Source: Plicaturopsis crispa FD-325 SS-3
Taxonomy: Eukaryota > Basidiomycota > Agaricomycetes > Amylocorticiales > Amylocorticiaceae
Direction: 5' to 3'
NCBI GenBank assembly: GCA_000827205.1
Contig: KN832558.1
Location: 946,227 to 1,010,226 of the forward strand
DNA: 64,000 nucleotides
Shown: in pieces, positions 1 to 11,643 of the stretch
How positions within the stretch are numbered: position 1 is the stretch's first letter
Layout: each line of letters starts with the position of its first letter
Notes under the pieces: generated by a model
What the model saw: only the letters and a program-made list of their open reading frames with translations
Databases searched by the model: none
What the model was told of the DNA's origin: nothing
Translations under genes and position numbers: made by a program

Positions 1-1636
1 TTGAACACATTCCTGTTCGGCCTGTGCATACTCCAGTTCACCACGTTCTACACGTCTGGGATCAAAACCAAGCCAGTCATCCGGTGCGCCTCTTGTCCTA
101 TACGATCTCCTTTAATTCGACTCATTCTTCCACATAGATTGCTTGTAGGATGGGTTCTACTTCTCGATACATACCACACCATCACTGCGGTGTATTTATT
201 ATGGATCTACGTATGTATCCCTGTGCCACTGACCGTGCACATGAATCACTTATATCCTTCATAACAGACTGTTACGAATTTCAATAATCCTGACATCTTG
301 TATGGGCCCTCGCACTCTCTTCCTCACTTACTCACTCACGATATCTCTTCAGGGACAAGTCTCCGTGGCCTTTCCCATCGACACCTATCGTAACAGTCGC
401 GTTCGTACATTTTTGTCTCCTCGTTTCCTCTTTTTGCGCAAGCTAATTGAAGGTCTCTAGTGCGTCTATACCGATTCAACATTATCTTGCCTGGAGAATC
501 AAGAAATTCTCCAAGTCGTGGATCATCTTTGGCATGATATCGTTGTTATCGTGGGCACAGGGAATTATGGGCATCACCTCGGCGATTTTGGCACTTATGA
601 CCACCAGGTTTGTGACGCGATAAAATTCTACCGCACCTACGCATGCTAACGACCGTGGCAGTATTGATTCGTTTGGAAAGATCATCCCATTCGTTGACAG
701 CTGGCTTGCCCTCGCCATGATATGCGACCTCAGTATCACGTTCGTCGACCCTCGTGAAGTCAGATCGCTAGATTGTCTGCTGACACGTACATCGCAGTGG
801 CTTACTTGCCTACCATCTCCGGAAGTCGCGAACGGGCTTCCAACGGACGGACAATGTGATTACGGGAGTCATTCGATCCTCCGTAGAGACCGCAGCGTTT
901 GCGTTATTCTTTTGCATGTATGTCTTTTTTTTGTTTTAGCTTGCCTGAAGTGAGTGCTAATGCGCGAACGTCTACCATCAGCATGGATTTCATCTGCTTC
1001 GTAAGTCAATATCTGCATCTACAGGATGTATACACCTCATTGTTTCATCGCAGAGTCTTACGTCGCTCCAAGGAACTAACTTCCATTTGATCTTTGCACT
1101 GGTGAGTCTGCTTTATCCACCAGCATCTGTTGCACTGCCTGACATCTTCCTCTCACAGCCAATGGGCCGTATCTACACGTACGTACATCGCGTCATGTAA
1201 TTCCGAGTCTTGCTGAGACAAAGTTGCCTTCACTTACAACAGAAATACACTCCTAACGGTACGTCGGCTGTCTATTTGTTTTTGTCTACACGCATGCTTA
1301 TCCGCGCTATTTATGCAGACGTTGAACTCGCGTTCGGGGCTGCGCGACGAGCTCAGTGGCGCTCACAATACTAGTGGAAGTGTACGTTGTTCTTCTTCCA
1401 TACCTGTGGGCGCGCACTAAATAACACATCTCGCTTAGAACAATGTCAATATGTTCCCCCGAGTAGGTCATGGAGAAGCTTCGGGAATGGTGGTCACCGT
1501 TCAAAGGGATGCGCAAGTGACCTTTGACGACACAGGCCGCCGCCTCTCGGACGTCGATCGGAAGGATGTTATGGAATTGGCGTCGTATCCATCGTCACAT
1601 GGGCGGGGTCGGGACGTCAAGGCGATGGCAGTTTAG
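1..1636 (+). CDS. DUF6534-type seven-helix membrane protein, copy 1 (5' cut by window)
   Basis: The predicted product is a multi-pass membrane protein of the DUF6534 family, which is expanded in agaricomycetes; its function is unknown. The first exon in the window reads through FLFGLCILQF and FYTSGIKTKP. Later exons give LLVGWVLLLDTYHTITAVYLLW, then DKSPWPFPSTPIVT, then SASIPIQHYLAWRIKKFS. All of these match the gene at 11644 almost segment by segment. The start lies left of base 1. The hydrophilic tail (from about base 1451) ends at a TAG at 1634-1636. It has at least eight short introns. One of them, near 305-359, splits the DILDKSPW stretch and is absent from the copy at 11644. I see no disrupting stop, so it is probably functional. 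Internal splice sites are inferred. Confidence 0.7.
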
Positions 1637-1838
1637 TTAGAGGTTTTGGCGTCTTATCTACATAGATGGTTGGGTATAATAGTATTCGCATTGCGGTCCC
1701 CTTACTCCTAATGCATACCGATTGCGTGCAATTTCATTCGTTTGGCATTTATCTCTGGAAGGATCAACGCACTTATTTGCTACATAGTTGTAACCAGTTC
1801 GGACAATCCGAAGCCGCCGTATACGAAGTACTGTACGC

Positions 1839-3191
1839 CTAAGCATATATTCTGCAGCTACGTACATCACGGTCTTCGTACATGAACCATTTGACGTCGA
1901 TTTTATCCTCAAACAGTGCGAGTTTGTCATCCGGAAGCAGGTCGCTCAATGCTAAGTCGATCCACAGCGTCTGTATTTGATACTCTCCCGCATCATCGGT
2001 CCTAGCATCCAGCAAGTCCAACACGAGTGATAATTGCAATTCTGCGTCATCGTGATCCTCGACCAAGTGGTACCCGATAGGACTCAGAAGGCCAATTTCG
2101 GAGAGCTGTGGGCATAAACCATCTTGAAGGGCGGGAAAGACATGAGGCAGGTCGTTAAAGGCATCAACGTTGATGCGTGCGATAGATGGGAAAACCAGAA
2201 AGAGACGCTCATAAATATCGCAACGCACTTCCCGAAGTGTGAGCTGCTGGAACGCGGGAAATCGAGGGGGGCGAGCTTCAAGCTCGAGTACGAGAGTCTT
2301 CATCTCCAATTTGGTGAGAATTTCGAGGGTCAGGGATTCTAAAGACCGCATCACAAAGACTGTGAAGAGCCAGGCCCCGACATGGCAGAGATTTTCCTCA
2401 TCTTGGATATTGGCGATGGTGAGGTGCCGAACGTTGGCCAACTCCACGGACGTCCAAAGATGATCCGCGTGCTCTGCGTAGAGAGATCCTTCTAGCGATA
2501 TCCTTTCGAGTGAAGGCAGGGAGGCGACAGTGCGATGAAACTCCGCCATCCCTTGTTGCTGTTGAGACACTTTCACTCGAATCTCGGTGATTTGATTTGA
2601 CCGAAACCATTGGCGGGGTGTGGGCACTTCGTCAAGGCCGACGATACGTAGCCTAGGCGCTCCCGCCATGAAAAATGGCGGAGAAGTCACGATGTAGTCC
2701 GCATTGCCGGGATTAGGAAACGCGATGGTTGACGAGCTAGTGCTGAGCATCAAAGACTGGAGTTCGGGGGCGTGTAGGTCACTCATTTGGGCCAAAATGT
2801 AACACAGCAGTGGGTACTGTGGGACTTTGATATGGAGGTAACTCCAGCGGCGGACATGTGGAATCAAGGCATCGAGCTCTGTCGTGACGGTGCTTTCGTG
2901 GTCGTGATAGTAAGTGAGAGAGATAGTGAGTAGGCGCTCCTTCGATCGGCTCAAGTATTCTTGGTGTATTGGGGAAGAGACGTGGGTCCAGAGGGCCGAC
3001 ATCGTAAGGACTAATTTTCGCCAGCGTCGACAGACAGCTCCAAGTTGAAGCGGGAGTGTGACCTTCTCGTCAATGAACCAAGTGATATCGAGGACCTCGT
3101 CGAACACGATTGCAAGTATCTCGACAGGGATCCAGGATATGGGGGTTGAAACGTCTTTGAAGGGCATCGCGTCGCGCTGTCCGTGGTTCAT
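1839..3191 (-). CDS. F-box-like domain protein, 450 aa
   Basis: A single open frame encodes 450 residues. Residues about 17-65 form an F-box-like segment: ISWIPVEILAIVFDEV, followed by LGAVCRRWRKLVLTMSALW, the usual order in agaricomycete F-box proteins. The rest is leucine-rich, has no clear catalytic motif and probably makes irregular leucine-rich repeats (SLESLTLEI, FQQLTLREV). By family, the F-box would bind Skp1 and place the protein in an SCF ubiquitin ligase, with the C-terminal part choosing a substrate. The ATG at 3189-3191 is the first Met of the frame and sits just before the F-box. Such proteins are numerous and fast-evolving in these fungi, so the target cannot be inferred. The gene has no visible intron, unlike its neighbours. 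Confidence 0.85.
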   Translation of the reverse strand: MNHGQRDAMPFKDVSTPISWIPVEILAIVFDEVLDITWFIDEKVTLPLQLGAVCRRWRKLVLTMSALWTHVSSPIHQEYLSRSKERLLTISLTYYHDHESTVTTELDALIPHVRRWSYLHIKVPQYPLLCYILAQMSDLHAPELQSLMLSTSSSTIAFPNPGNADYIVTSPPFFMAGAPRLRIVGLDEVPTPRQWFRSNQITEIRVKVSQQQQGMAEFHRTVASLPSLERISLEGSLYAEHADHLWTSVELANVRHLTIANIQDEENLCHVGAWLFTVFVMRSLESLTLEILTKLEMKTLVLELEARPPRFPAFQQLTLREVRCDIYERLFLVFPSIARINVDAFNDLPHVFPALQDGLCPQLSEIGLLSPIGYHLVEDHDDAELQLSLVLDLLDARTDDAGEYQIQTLWIDLALSDLLPDDKLALFEDKIDVKWFMYEDRDVRSCRIYA

Positions 3192-3678
3192 TAGGGGACG
3201 TGACGACCGTCACAACGGCCCCGGATGAGACTGTGCCTTTCAAAGTATGAATATTAACGGTAGGTTAGCTATCCATAAAACCGACAGGTACTGACCGATA
3301 GTTTGTATTCAGTTGAGAGCGACGCGTTTCTTCCTATACACGATTAGTGGCTGGGGAAGAAACGTCTAGGAGCGATGTCGTTGGACGAGCTTGCACGTTA
3401 CTAGTTATACCATACACGCATAAAGGAGCTACAAGATAAACATCAAAGGTGCGAATGAACATCGTCAAAGGGTTACTTTCCTATATGTTCATGCGCCCCG
3501 GTCCAAGCACCGGGATGAAACAAAAGAGATCAAGCAGGAACCCTCAACGTGTCTGAATCGTCTGACGGTCTGAGATTGTAGGCCTGCTATGGGCTGACCA
3601 TCGTGTCGCGCCCGTGGCATAGAGATCTAACCAAAATCACAGTAGATCTCTATACGGCTTCGTCCTACCTTGGTTACT
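3192..3678. other. Intergenic, 487 bases
   Basis: This stretch lies between the start of the F-box gene and the 3' end of the transporter gene. I see no open frame with family similarity, no tRNA and no strong repeat. It probably holds the F-box promoter. Confidence 0.5.
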
Positions 3679-5830
3679 TCAGGCCAAATGCACCCGCCTG
3701 GAACGCAATTCATGCGCATGAATGATCTTGACAAGGATAGCCATGGTGGCAGCCGCTGCCATGCACCCGCCACCATAAAGCTGCGCCGGCAGGAAATTGA
3801 TGTACCCATTCGTCGTGTGTTTGTCCAGAAGGACACCTGCTATCACAGGTCCAACCAATGTGCCCGGCTTAAACGCGGAGGAATTTTTGATCAGCTATTG
3901 ACCGCCTCGCTTGGATGACCAGAGGTAGCATCGCACTTACAATGTATCCCGAGAATAGCGCCCCAGTCACACTGGCAATATTGTTGACACCGTGTATTTC
4001 TGCGGCGACTGGATATCGATAGAAAATCAGCCTGGCATCCTCTTCCTCCCAGAAGCATTACTCACCGACCGGATACTGTGCGCGACACCGTAGTTGTCAA
4101 TAGATGCTCGCCGCAAAATGTCTCGAAAAACATACCAAACTCACGAAGCCCCCGGAAAAAATCCGAAGAGGGCACAGAACCCCATCAGTCCCGCGCGGTT
4201 TCGAGTAAACGGCCATACACCCATCTGAGCTACAGCACCCATGCCCTGGCATATAGCGAGGGCGTTGAGGTGGCCAAACTTGTCGCCAAATACTCCAAAT
4301 AGCTAATGGCCAACCAAATAGTCAGTGCGACGTCACATTTGCATGCTATCGTGCTCACCACTCTTCCGATGGCAGAAAGCCCGGAAATCAAGGCAACAGA
4401 CGCTGCGCCGTCGGTAGGCGACAACGCGAGGTGATTTGTAGCATAGTCTGAGGTGGGGTGGGAAACAGTCAGCAAATCGATGATCCTTTCCTGCACAATT
4501 CTACACATCACCTGGGACGTAGAAACTAGGGATATAGAACCCGAATCCACCGAAGAAACCCACCGAGCAAAGAAATAGGAATATAATGTCTTTTAAAAGC
4601 CACTTCGTGAGACCTAAATCGGGCCTAGAGGCCTGAACAGAGGTTTGTCTTGTTCTCATGAGGAAACCTGCAATTGCCATGGCTGTGATACAAAAATGGA
4701 GACGTAAGTAGTGCTCGAGCGCAGGGAAGACGGCAACGAGGATACGTACCGATGAAGGACAAGATCCCGGTGATTCGCAGGGCCCAGCGAAAGCCCAAGG
4801 GATCAATCATCACCTGGGTCAATGGACTAAGAACGAGAGCCCCAATACCTGGCAGACGATAAGAATGTGCCCCTGTAACGTCAAATCATTCAGAAATATA
4901 GACGGACGCACCACTGCCACTAACACCGATCCCCGTTGCGAGACCTTCATAAGAATCCTATGTTTGCAAGTTCAACTTAAGCGGTATGATGAATTACGCA
5001 CCTCGACGTTTATCGAACTGATATATACGCGCGAGTTATAAGAAAACGCTTCCGAGTAGCGAATACATTGAAAACTGCGTACCCACTATGAAAGCACTGA
5101 CACGGCCGGAATGTGCCCCAGACCGGAACCGAGGCCAAAGATAAGTCCTGCAGTGTCGTCAATGATAGTGATTCGCCGTGCTAGTCAGCACAACAACGAC
5201 ATACCTTGCGTTAGGTAAAGATGCCACACCTGTGTCGAGAAGGAGGCAAGAATAAACCCCAGTCCCATCACGCACGAACCAGTAAAAAGCGTAAGTCTAT
5301 AGCCGATGCGATTGATGATGATCCCCGCAAACCTAGAGAGATAGCATTACGGTGTGTATGTGCATCGTGTCAAAGCTCGCTCACATTCCAGCGACAGGTA
5401 CACCGGTTGCCTGTATTGAGCCCACCCAAGCTAGCTGGGAATTGGAGGCCTTGGGAAGCACACTACTAGAGTCGAGGAAATAACGCTGGTAGACACCCCA
5501 AGTCGATTCGATCCTGTATATTGTTAAATGAGTAAAAATACCTGTAGTACACAAGGTGAGGAAGTATACTCACCCGATAGCAAAGAAGTGATATATAAAA
5601 GATGATAGCACACATACCCAGCCATATCCACCGTCGGGAAACGAATCGACAGAAACTTCATCGGTGTGGTCTTTTTCGCAATTGTCCGTGACGTTTTCTT
5701 GATTAGGCGCGGCTATTGCGCAATATGTTCCCGAAGCCTGCACTAGAGGACGCCCCTCCAAACAGGGTTCGGAAACAACACAGGGAGTGCAAACAGTCGA
5801 TATAGAGGACTGCTGTCGGAGCGCAGCCAT
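3679..5830 (-). CDS. MFS transporter, monocarboxylate transporter (MCT/SLC16) type
   Basis: The predicted product is a twelve-helix major facilitator of the monocarboxylate-porter family, whose fungal members include the MCH proteins. The N-terminus (ATG at 5828-5830) is a hydrophilic tail of about 65 residues, followed by DGGYGWVCVLSSF. That is the conserved [D/E]G[G/S][W/Y]GW signature in front of helix 1 of MCT proteins. Further exons encode hydrophobic segments, for example around 4500-4800 and 4230-4400. The last exon reads PVIAGVLLDKHTTNGYINFLP, then helix 12, and ends HAHELRSRRVHLA before a TGA at 3679-3681. About eight introns interrupt the gene. The substrate is not predictable from sequence; family members carry monocarboxylates or riboflavin. 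The gene looks intact, but middle exon borders are inferred. Confidence 0.8.
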
Positions 5831-6826
5831 GATGAAGGGGGAATCGATATGTTGGATTCAATCTACATCTCTTGGCATAAATATGGCGAATGCGAACTTA
5901 CAAATTTGTTACTTACAAACCAGTTTATAAAGCTCATGTGAGCAGCACCGGGTGCGTGATGGCTGGATATCATACTGATCACAAGTGGAGGAGATCATAG
6001 CCCGTAAATTATATAAAGTATAAGTTATAGTCTCAACGGATCACTCACAGAAACGCGAAAGACGAACGAAGCTCGAGAAAGAGCCATGCATGGAGAGAGT
6101 GGGGCGATCGAGGCCAAATAACACTCTACGCAAGATCCTTTGGCTAGTTAGAAGTAGCAGGCAGGCAGGTAGGTTATCACGAAACACAAAAACGAAAGAT
6201 ACCATGACCAGGGCATGTAATCCGGGGCTGGTGGCGCAGGTCTATGCACCGACGATTCCGACCACGACGATGGACCCTGGATGGAACAATGGAAACCCTA
6301 TGAACATGGATAGCGTACATGGGCCATCCCATTTGTTCTGAGGTGCCTCATGTCGATGTCGATGCTATGGTCAAGTGCAATCAAATGCTTGTCAATTGTC
6401 AAGGTTGCGTGCGCTCTTACCAGTGAACCAACGTCAGCGGCCGCGCGCATCTACCTGGATGTAAAGCGTCGTGTCCGGCGCTACTCCACAAGTCAACAAT
6501 TGTCCTAGCTGGTCCGAGTGCATAATAGCTAGAGAACACAGATTTTATTACCGTCTATGCAGTCAAGGTGAAAGTCTGCAGCAGGACGCATGCCCAGAAG
6601 TTCAAGGACCTCGAACACGTGGGAGTTTGACTGTATCCTGCCTCGCGGACAGAGCGACGCCCGCTGTTTCTTGACCCTCAACCACGACGCTGCCGTCAAC
6701 GCCGCCGCCGCCATCGACGACGTTTTCTTCGCTGCTCGCCGTGGTCGACAGCGATTTCGCCTTGATTTCTTCGCCTTCTAAACTGCTGCTCTGCTTCATG
6801 ACTTGCTGCACAGGTTGCCTCGTCCG
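5831..6826. other. Intergenic, about 1 kb, divergent promoter region
   Basis: This region lies between the divergently transcribed transporter (left) and large disordered protein (right). It is AT-richer near 5850-6060. Open frames here have no recognisable family. An ATG at 6798 opens a ten-codon frame ending at 6830, overlapping the start of the next gene, so it could act as an upstream ORF if transcribed. Confidence 0.4.
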
Positions 6827-9800
6827 ATGACCTCTCGTTCGTTTACCTCCAAGCGCCCTTTGTCTGCTATTTTTCTGGGCAACCTTCCCTCCCCCTCTAC
6901 ACTTCCAGATCTACCCGAACCACCCAGTCCAGGAGCTGCCTCGAACGGTTCTGGACTTCCCTCGCCCCCCGCTACAAATTCAACGGGAAGTGGGAGCACC
7001 GGGGACACTCACAGCAACGACGCGGGCAGCACACGCAGACGACCCATCTCATTCTCCGACAGCACGAATATGTATAATGGCAGCTATCACCAAGAAATCA
7101 AAGGCACCCGAAATCATGGCGATGATTATGACGACGACGACGAGAACGGATTCGACAACGAGAATGAGGAGGATAATACCGCCAGAATCGAACGCCGCAG
7201 ATCTCTTAGAAGTCCTAGCGAAAATGTCCTAGCTCTGCAGCGGGTAAAAAGCCTCACGCAACGCAACAGAATGGTACGTAGATTTTTTACCGCTTGATTC
7301 TGCATAGACTGATCATTCCGTCGTTTACCCCATGCACGTGTTGTCTCGTGTGTTTATTTCACTTTTACGCGCAAATGAACCTTGTGCTGGCACCCTCCAA
7401 CTGCAGGCTATCGACAAACTCTCTTCAATCTCCCGATTAAGTACCCCATCGCCTTCACATGGTTCCCGCTCGTCACGCTCTCCAAACCCACCAAGCGCCT
7501 CCGCATCTAGCTCTTCAGCATCGTCGTCTACAAGTTCCTCTGCTCATGTATCTCTCCATTCGCATTCTCGGTCAGAGCCTCGCCGTCCCCCGCCCGAACC
7601 ACACCTCTCAGGCTCTGAAACAGAACGCGAATCACAACGACTCGCGCATTCATACTCTTCCGATGATCTCTCTGCCACACCACCGTCTACTCTTTCAGCA
7701 CGCCCGCATACCAGTTCGAACTATAACAGCACGAATCGCTTGAGACGAATATCCGCACCAGCATCGCCTGCGAAAGCACTCGCGCGCACGTCGCGAGATC
7801 GTGGCAGGGAATCTCCCGGACCCTCGCGCACTCCGCGTAAGAGGGTTTCGCTAGCCATGGACGTCCCACCTGAAGAGGAGGGTTATGAAGGAGATGTGAC
7901 GAGTGCGGCACTGGCCGCTGTCGCCTCGTCGCGACGAAGTCCGACCAATGGGAAGCGTGCACGGCAACCCTTGCCGAAGGAATTCAGGCATAGCTTAGAC
8001 GGCAGAGTGAGTAGTCCTATTTGACACTTAAAAAAAAGGTGTTGACTTTCTGATATCAGTCCTCAAACGAACCACCAACTCCACACCACCAGCAAGATCG
8101 TGATCGCAACGTTCTTGTTGGCCGCGGGTCACCGTCTCCTAGATCTGCCGCAGCCACACTTTCAGCAAATGCGCAGCGGTCTCCACGAGCACCACGGACG
8201 ACGCGGTCATCCACTGTCCGTGAACTTACCCGGCGACACCAGACGCGCTGGGTGTCGGAGGATCTCACAGCAACCATAGGCGACCGCGATGATGATGACG
8301 AGGGACAGGTAGCGGAGGGGAGTGGGCTCGGACGGCGCCAAACACAACGGGGTGGGAGCACGGAGCTGGTAGGAAATGGTCGGAGTTTAGTGAGCGAGGG
8401 ACTGCGTGCAGCGGGAATTAAAAGGCGAGAGGGTGTTGGCGATGATGTGTTTGGTGGTGGCCCTTCAAATGGGAAGGGCGCTGAGCTTTCCGTCGGGGTT
8501 GGATCTCAACGTAGGGTGCCTTCGAATGGAGGCGGCTCGTCTAGTGGCAATGGGGACTGGGAAATGGTGGAGAAGGGATCAAGTAGGTCGGGCGGCTCGA
8601 GCAATCGCAACAGCGAACCTCTCGCGCGGGGTCAGACCGACCCAAGGACCCCCGCCAACCGTGGTACCTTGTCCAATAGGCCCGCGACCTCTATGGCCGA
8701 ATATCGGGATGTTAACCCCCCGAGGACGGCACCACCTGCGCTCAGGACACAGCGATCTGCGTATCCCCTTGGTGAAAGGGCGAGAAGCGGCTCTGTGAGA
8801 CAACAGATTCCTCCACAACAACCGCAGCCACCTCCCAATGACCGCCCGTACAGCAGTGCTCGCCGAAATCCTCCCACCCCCGCTCCCCCGTCAAGCTCTG
8901 CCTCACATACTACCCCCGGCACTCACCAGCACACGAACTCAGAACATGGACGCCTGATGCTCGACGCATTATCGATATTCGAGTCAAATCTGTCCCGCCT
9001 GCCACCCATGGGAACCACCACCACTTCGACGATCCCAGAGCTATTTCGTGCCGCTCAAAGTATCGTTCACTCTTCAGACAAACTGAACGATATGCTACGC
9101 GCTGGGACAAGTCACGCATTGGAAGAGCAAATAGATGCCGAAGTGGCGGACGACAACGGCGGGCCAGACATGGTTGAGGTATGGCGCAAAGTGGGCTCGG
9201 AGTATCGGGACAACTTGCGGGTGAGCGATGAGATTGTCAGGACGATGACTGGGTTTCTTTTGGGGATCGGCAAGGTGCTGAAGGAGTCAGCATCTTCCGC
9301 TGACGGCCGGCAACAGCACACCAGGAGCATGAGTGACGAAGATGCTACCAGGAGGCCCAGTCCCGAGGTCGGTTTAGACAACGCACGTAGGAGCGATGGA
9401 CGGAGGAGCACACAGTCGCGCCACAGCTGGGAGCCATTACCCCGAGATCAGGATGATACAATTTCCAGGCGATTGCCTACCAGAAGAGAAGCTCTCCCCG
9501 ATGCTCGTCCTCCGTCGGTCCTCAACACTCGACGAGACGAGGGCGAGTATGATTCTCCCCCACCGGCGGGCAACCTAACCCGCAGCGGTACCGTGCCAGC
9601 CTCAGGCTCCATGCGCCGTCTTTATACACCACGAGAGCAGCGGGAGCAACGCGCACAGCTAAGCATGGGTGCAGCTGGTGCGCGGCTCACCTCGAATGAT
9701 TCTCCGGGCCCCGGCTACGAGCCATCTCCCACCCCTGCATCCCGACAACAAGCATATGCTTCCAATTCACGTACGTTACCGCCCCTCTCGATTCCCCCAC

Positions 9801-10396
9801 CCTTGCCCAGTCTCCCTTCTGAATCACTGCTAAATCATTCCGCCTCCGATCGAACCAATCGGCGAAAAATCTCAACCAATTCTGTCGTTACTGTCCGCGC
9901 GAACCCCACATTCCCTGTCATTTCAACCCCGAACGCCACCACAGCTCTGACCCCACACACAGTTTCCAACTCTCCGGAGAAGACCTCTTTTCCTCTCGTG
10001 CGCACAGATTCCGCAGGCTCGACAAGGGTGAACAACGTTACCTTCTCTCGACCGTCTACCGTCTCCGTCTCTGCCCTCAATGGCCTGCAGTACCGCGATA
10101 AAAGCCGAGATCGGATACGTACGTCGTCGTCTTCGTCCAATCTTCAGGAGGAACCTCCGGTACCCACTCCGACCTCTTCCGTCCGTTCACCTATGTCGGG
10201 GTCCGAAACTGAACGTCCAGATTCTCGGCGTCGCACCCTCGGAGCTAGAGCGGCGCGAATATCCCTCGATAACGCCATGCCTACCGTTCACGACACCGAG
10301 GGCCCCGGCAATCAGTCGGAGACCATGCTGCCCTCCACAGTCAGACGAAGGGAACGACGGCGTACCGTGACCGAAGTATTCTCTCAAAGCTCTTAG
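6827..10396 (+). CDS. Large, mostly disordered protein with one helical domain, 1127 aa
   Basis: Three exons (6827-7273, 7407-8006, 8060-10396) join in frame to give 1127 residues. I chose the ATG at 6827 (MTSRSFTSKRP) because upstream codons in the frame lack another ATG. Most of the protein is low-complexity Ser/Pro/Arg-rich sequence, with an acidic Asp/Glu/Asn run near residues 100-125 and a conserved-looking QRVKSLTQRNRM-AIDKLSS junction across intron 1. One ordered region, about residues 645-765, starts LMLDALSIFESNLSRLPP, includes MVEVWRKVGSEYRDNLRVSDEIV and is predicted to be all helical. Abundant SP and RRxS sites suggest phosphorylation and a signalling, cytoskeletal or scaffolding role, but I do not recognise the family and assign no function. 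It is probably nuclear or cytoplasmic, having no signal peptide or membrane helix. Confidence 0.75.
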
Positions 10397-11643
10397 ACTC
10401 TACATCATCGTTAATTTTTTGGTGAGTGTCTATGTTCGCTCGTGATGTTCGATCTAACTGTTCCTTCAGCTCCCTCAGCCGTTCGAAATTTTTATTGGCG
10501 ACCTGCACTCATCCTGGTGACTGCCGCATTGCCCATCTCCCGCCCCTTCGGACTCTTCCGACTGTGTTTATTCCCTTCTCTATTCTTGTCTTGAGGCAGG
10601 TCCGAACCCGGGTGTCGAGGACCAGTTTGTGGTATATATAGTCTCCTTTCCCTCTCTCCTCCATCCTGTGTTTGTTCTCGCTATAGCTATGTCTCACCTC
10701 ACCATATGCATGTTTATGTCAGGGCTCCATACACCACGACGCGTACGAACGCCACACATCTCTTGTGACCGAAACGTCTTGTTCACGTACCGATACTGTA
10801 CAGTAGGTCAGTCTAATGAGATACGTCGTTCAACATCTGTGCACATGGATATTCGTATCCGAGCGATTTGGAGTGTACGTTGGCAAGCTCAATCAAGTGC
10901 ATCGCTACTTATAAGTTATATGCACTCGATAAACTGTTGGCTAACGTTGATCAAACGCTATAACGTTAACTTACATTAATGAGTACTGTCGTACCTGACA
11001 TGTACTTGGGTCGACTCGGGTTGCAGATTCGCATCAGGATGGCCCTGCGAATTGCGGTTACCACGCGCCGCTATTCGTAATGTCTACCCTGTTCTATCTG
11101 AGTACTCACCCGCTCGATTTCGGAGCGACTCAATTCTACAGAATCTACCCTTCAGCGCACAGCGCCTGTGTCCTTGTATACGGCTATGCACTCGCAGTGC
11201 AATCCAGCACACGTAGCTAGTCCAGTGAGTCGACCTGACATGATTTGGACCTCGTCCCGATGAAATCGTCGGCAACGATGTGAAGAATCCCGTGTTTACT
11301 GGACGTTGAGGTGTTCCTTTTTTCAACTTTTGCTTCCGTGCCTGCAGCGCTCGTTAACGAATATTCGCTTCAGCGGAAAGGGTCACGGGCATCACAGAAT
11401 ATAGAATCCACGAACCTCCGCGACATCCCTCCAAATGTGCGTGTATACGTACTTCGCCGCCCTCTCTATTCTACTTAATGAGTGAGTCCGCTGCAGGAAC
11501 ATTTCTTTCGTCCCCGTCGTGCGCATTTCGCTCTTTAATCCCTCTCATTCCTCGCCCCCTCCCGCGACGCACGGCTTTCCTCAACTTCGCATCTTCCTCC
11601 CTTCTCCGTGTTCGTTGACCGACAGAAGTCGGGTTTAACCGAA
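10397..11643. other. Intergenic, about 1.25 kb
   Basis: This stretch holds the 3' end of the large disordered gene and the promoter of the second DUF6534 gene. The 130 bases before 11644 are strongly pyrimidine-rich, a common feature of fungal core promoters. No credible gene or repeat was found. Confidence 0.45.
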
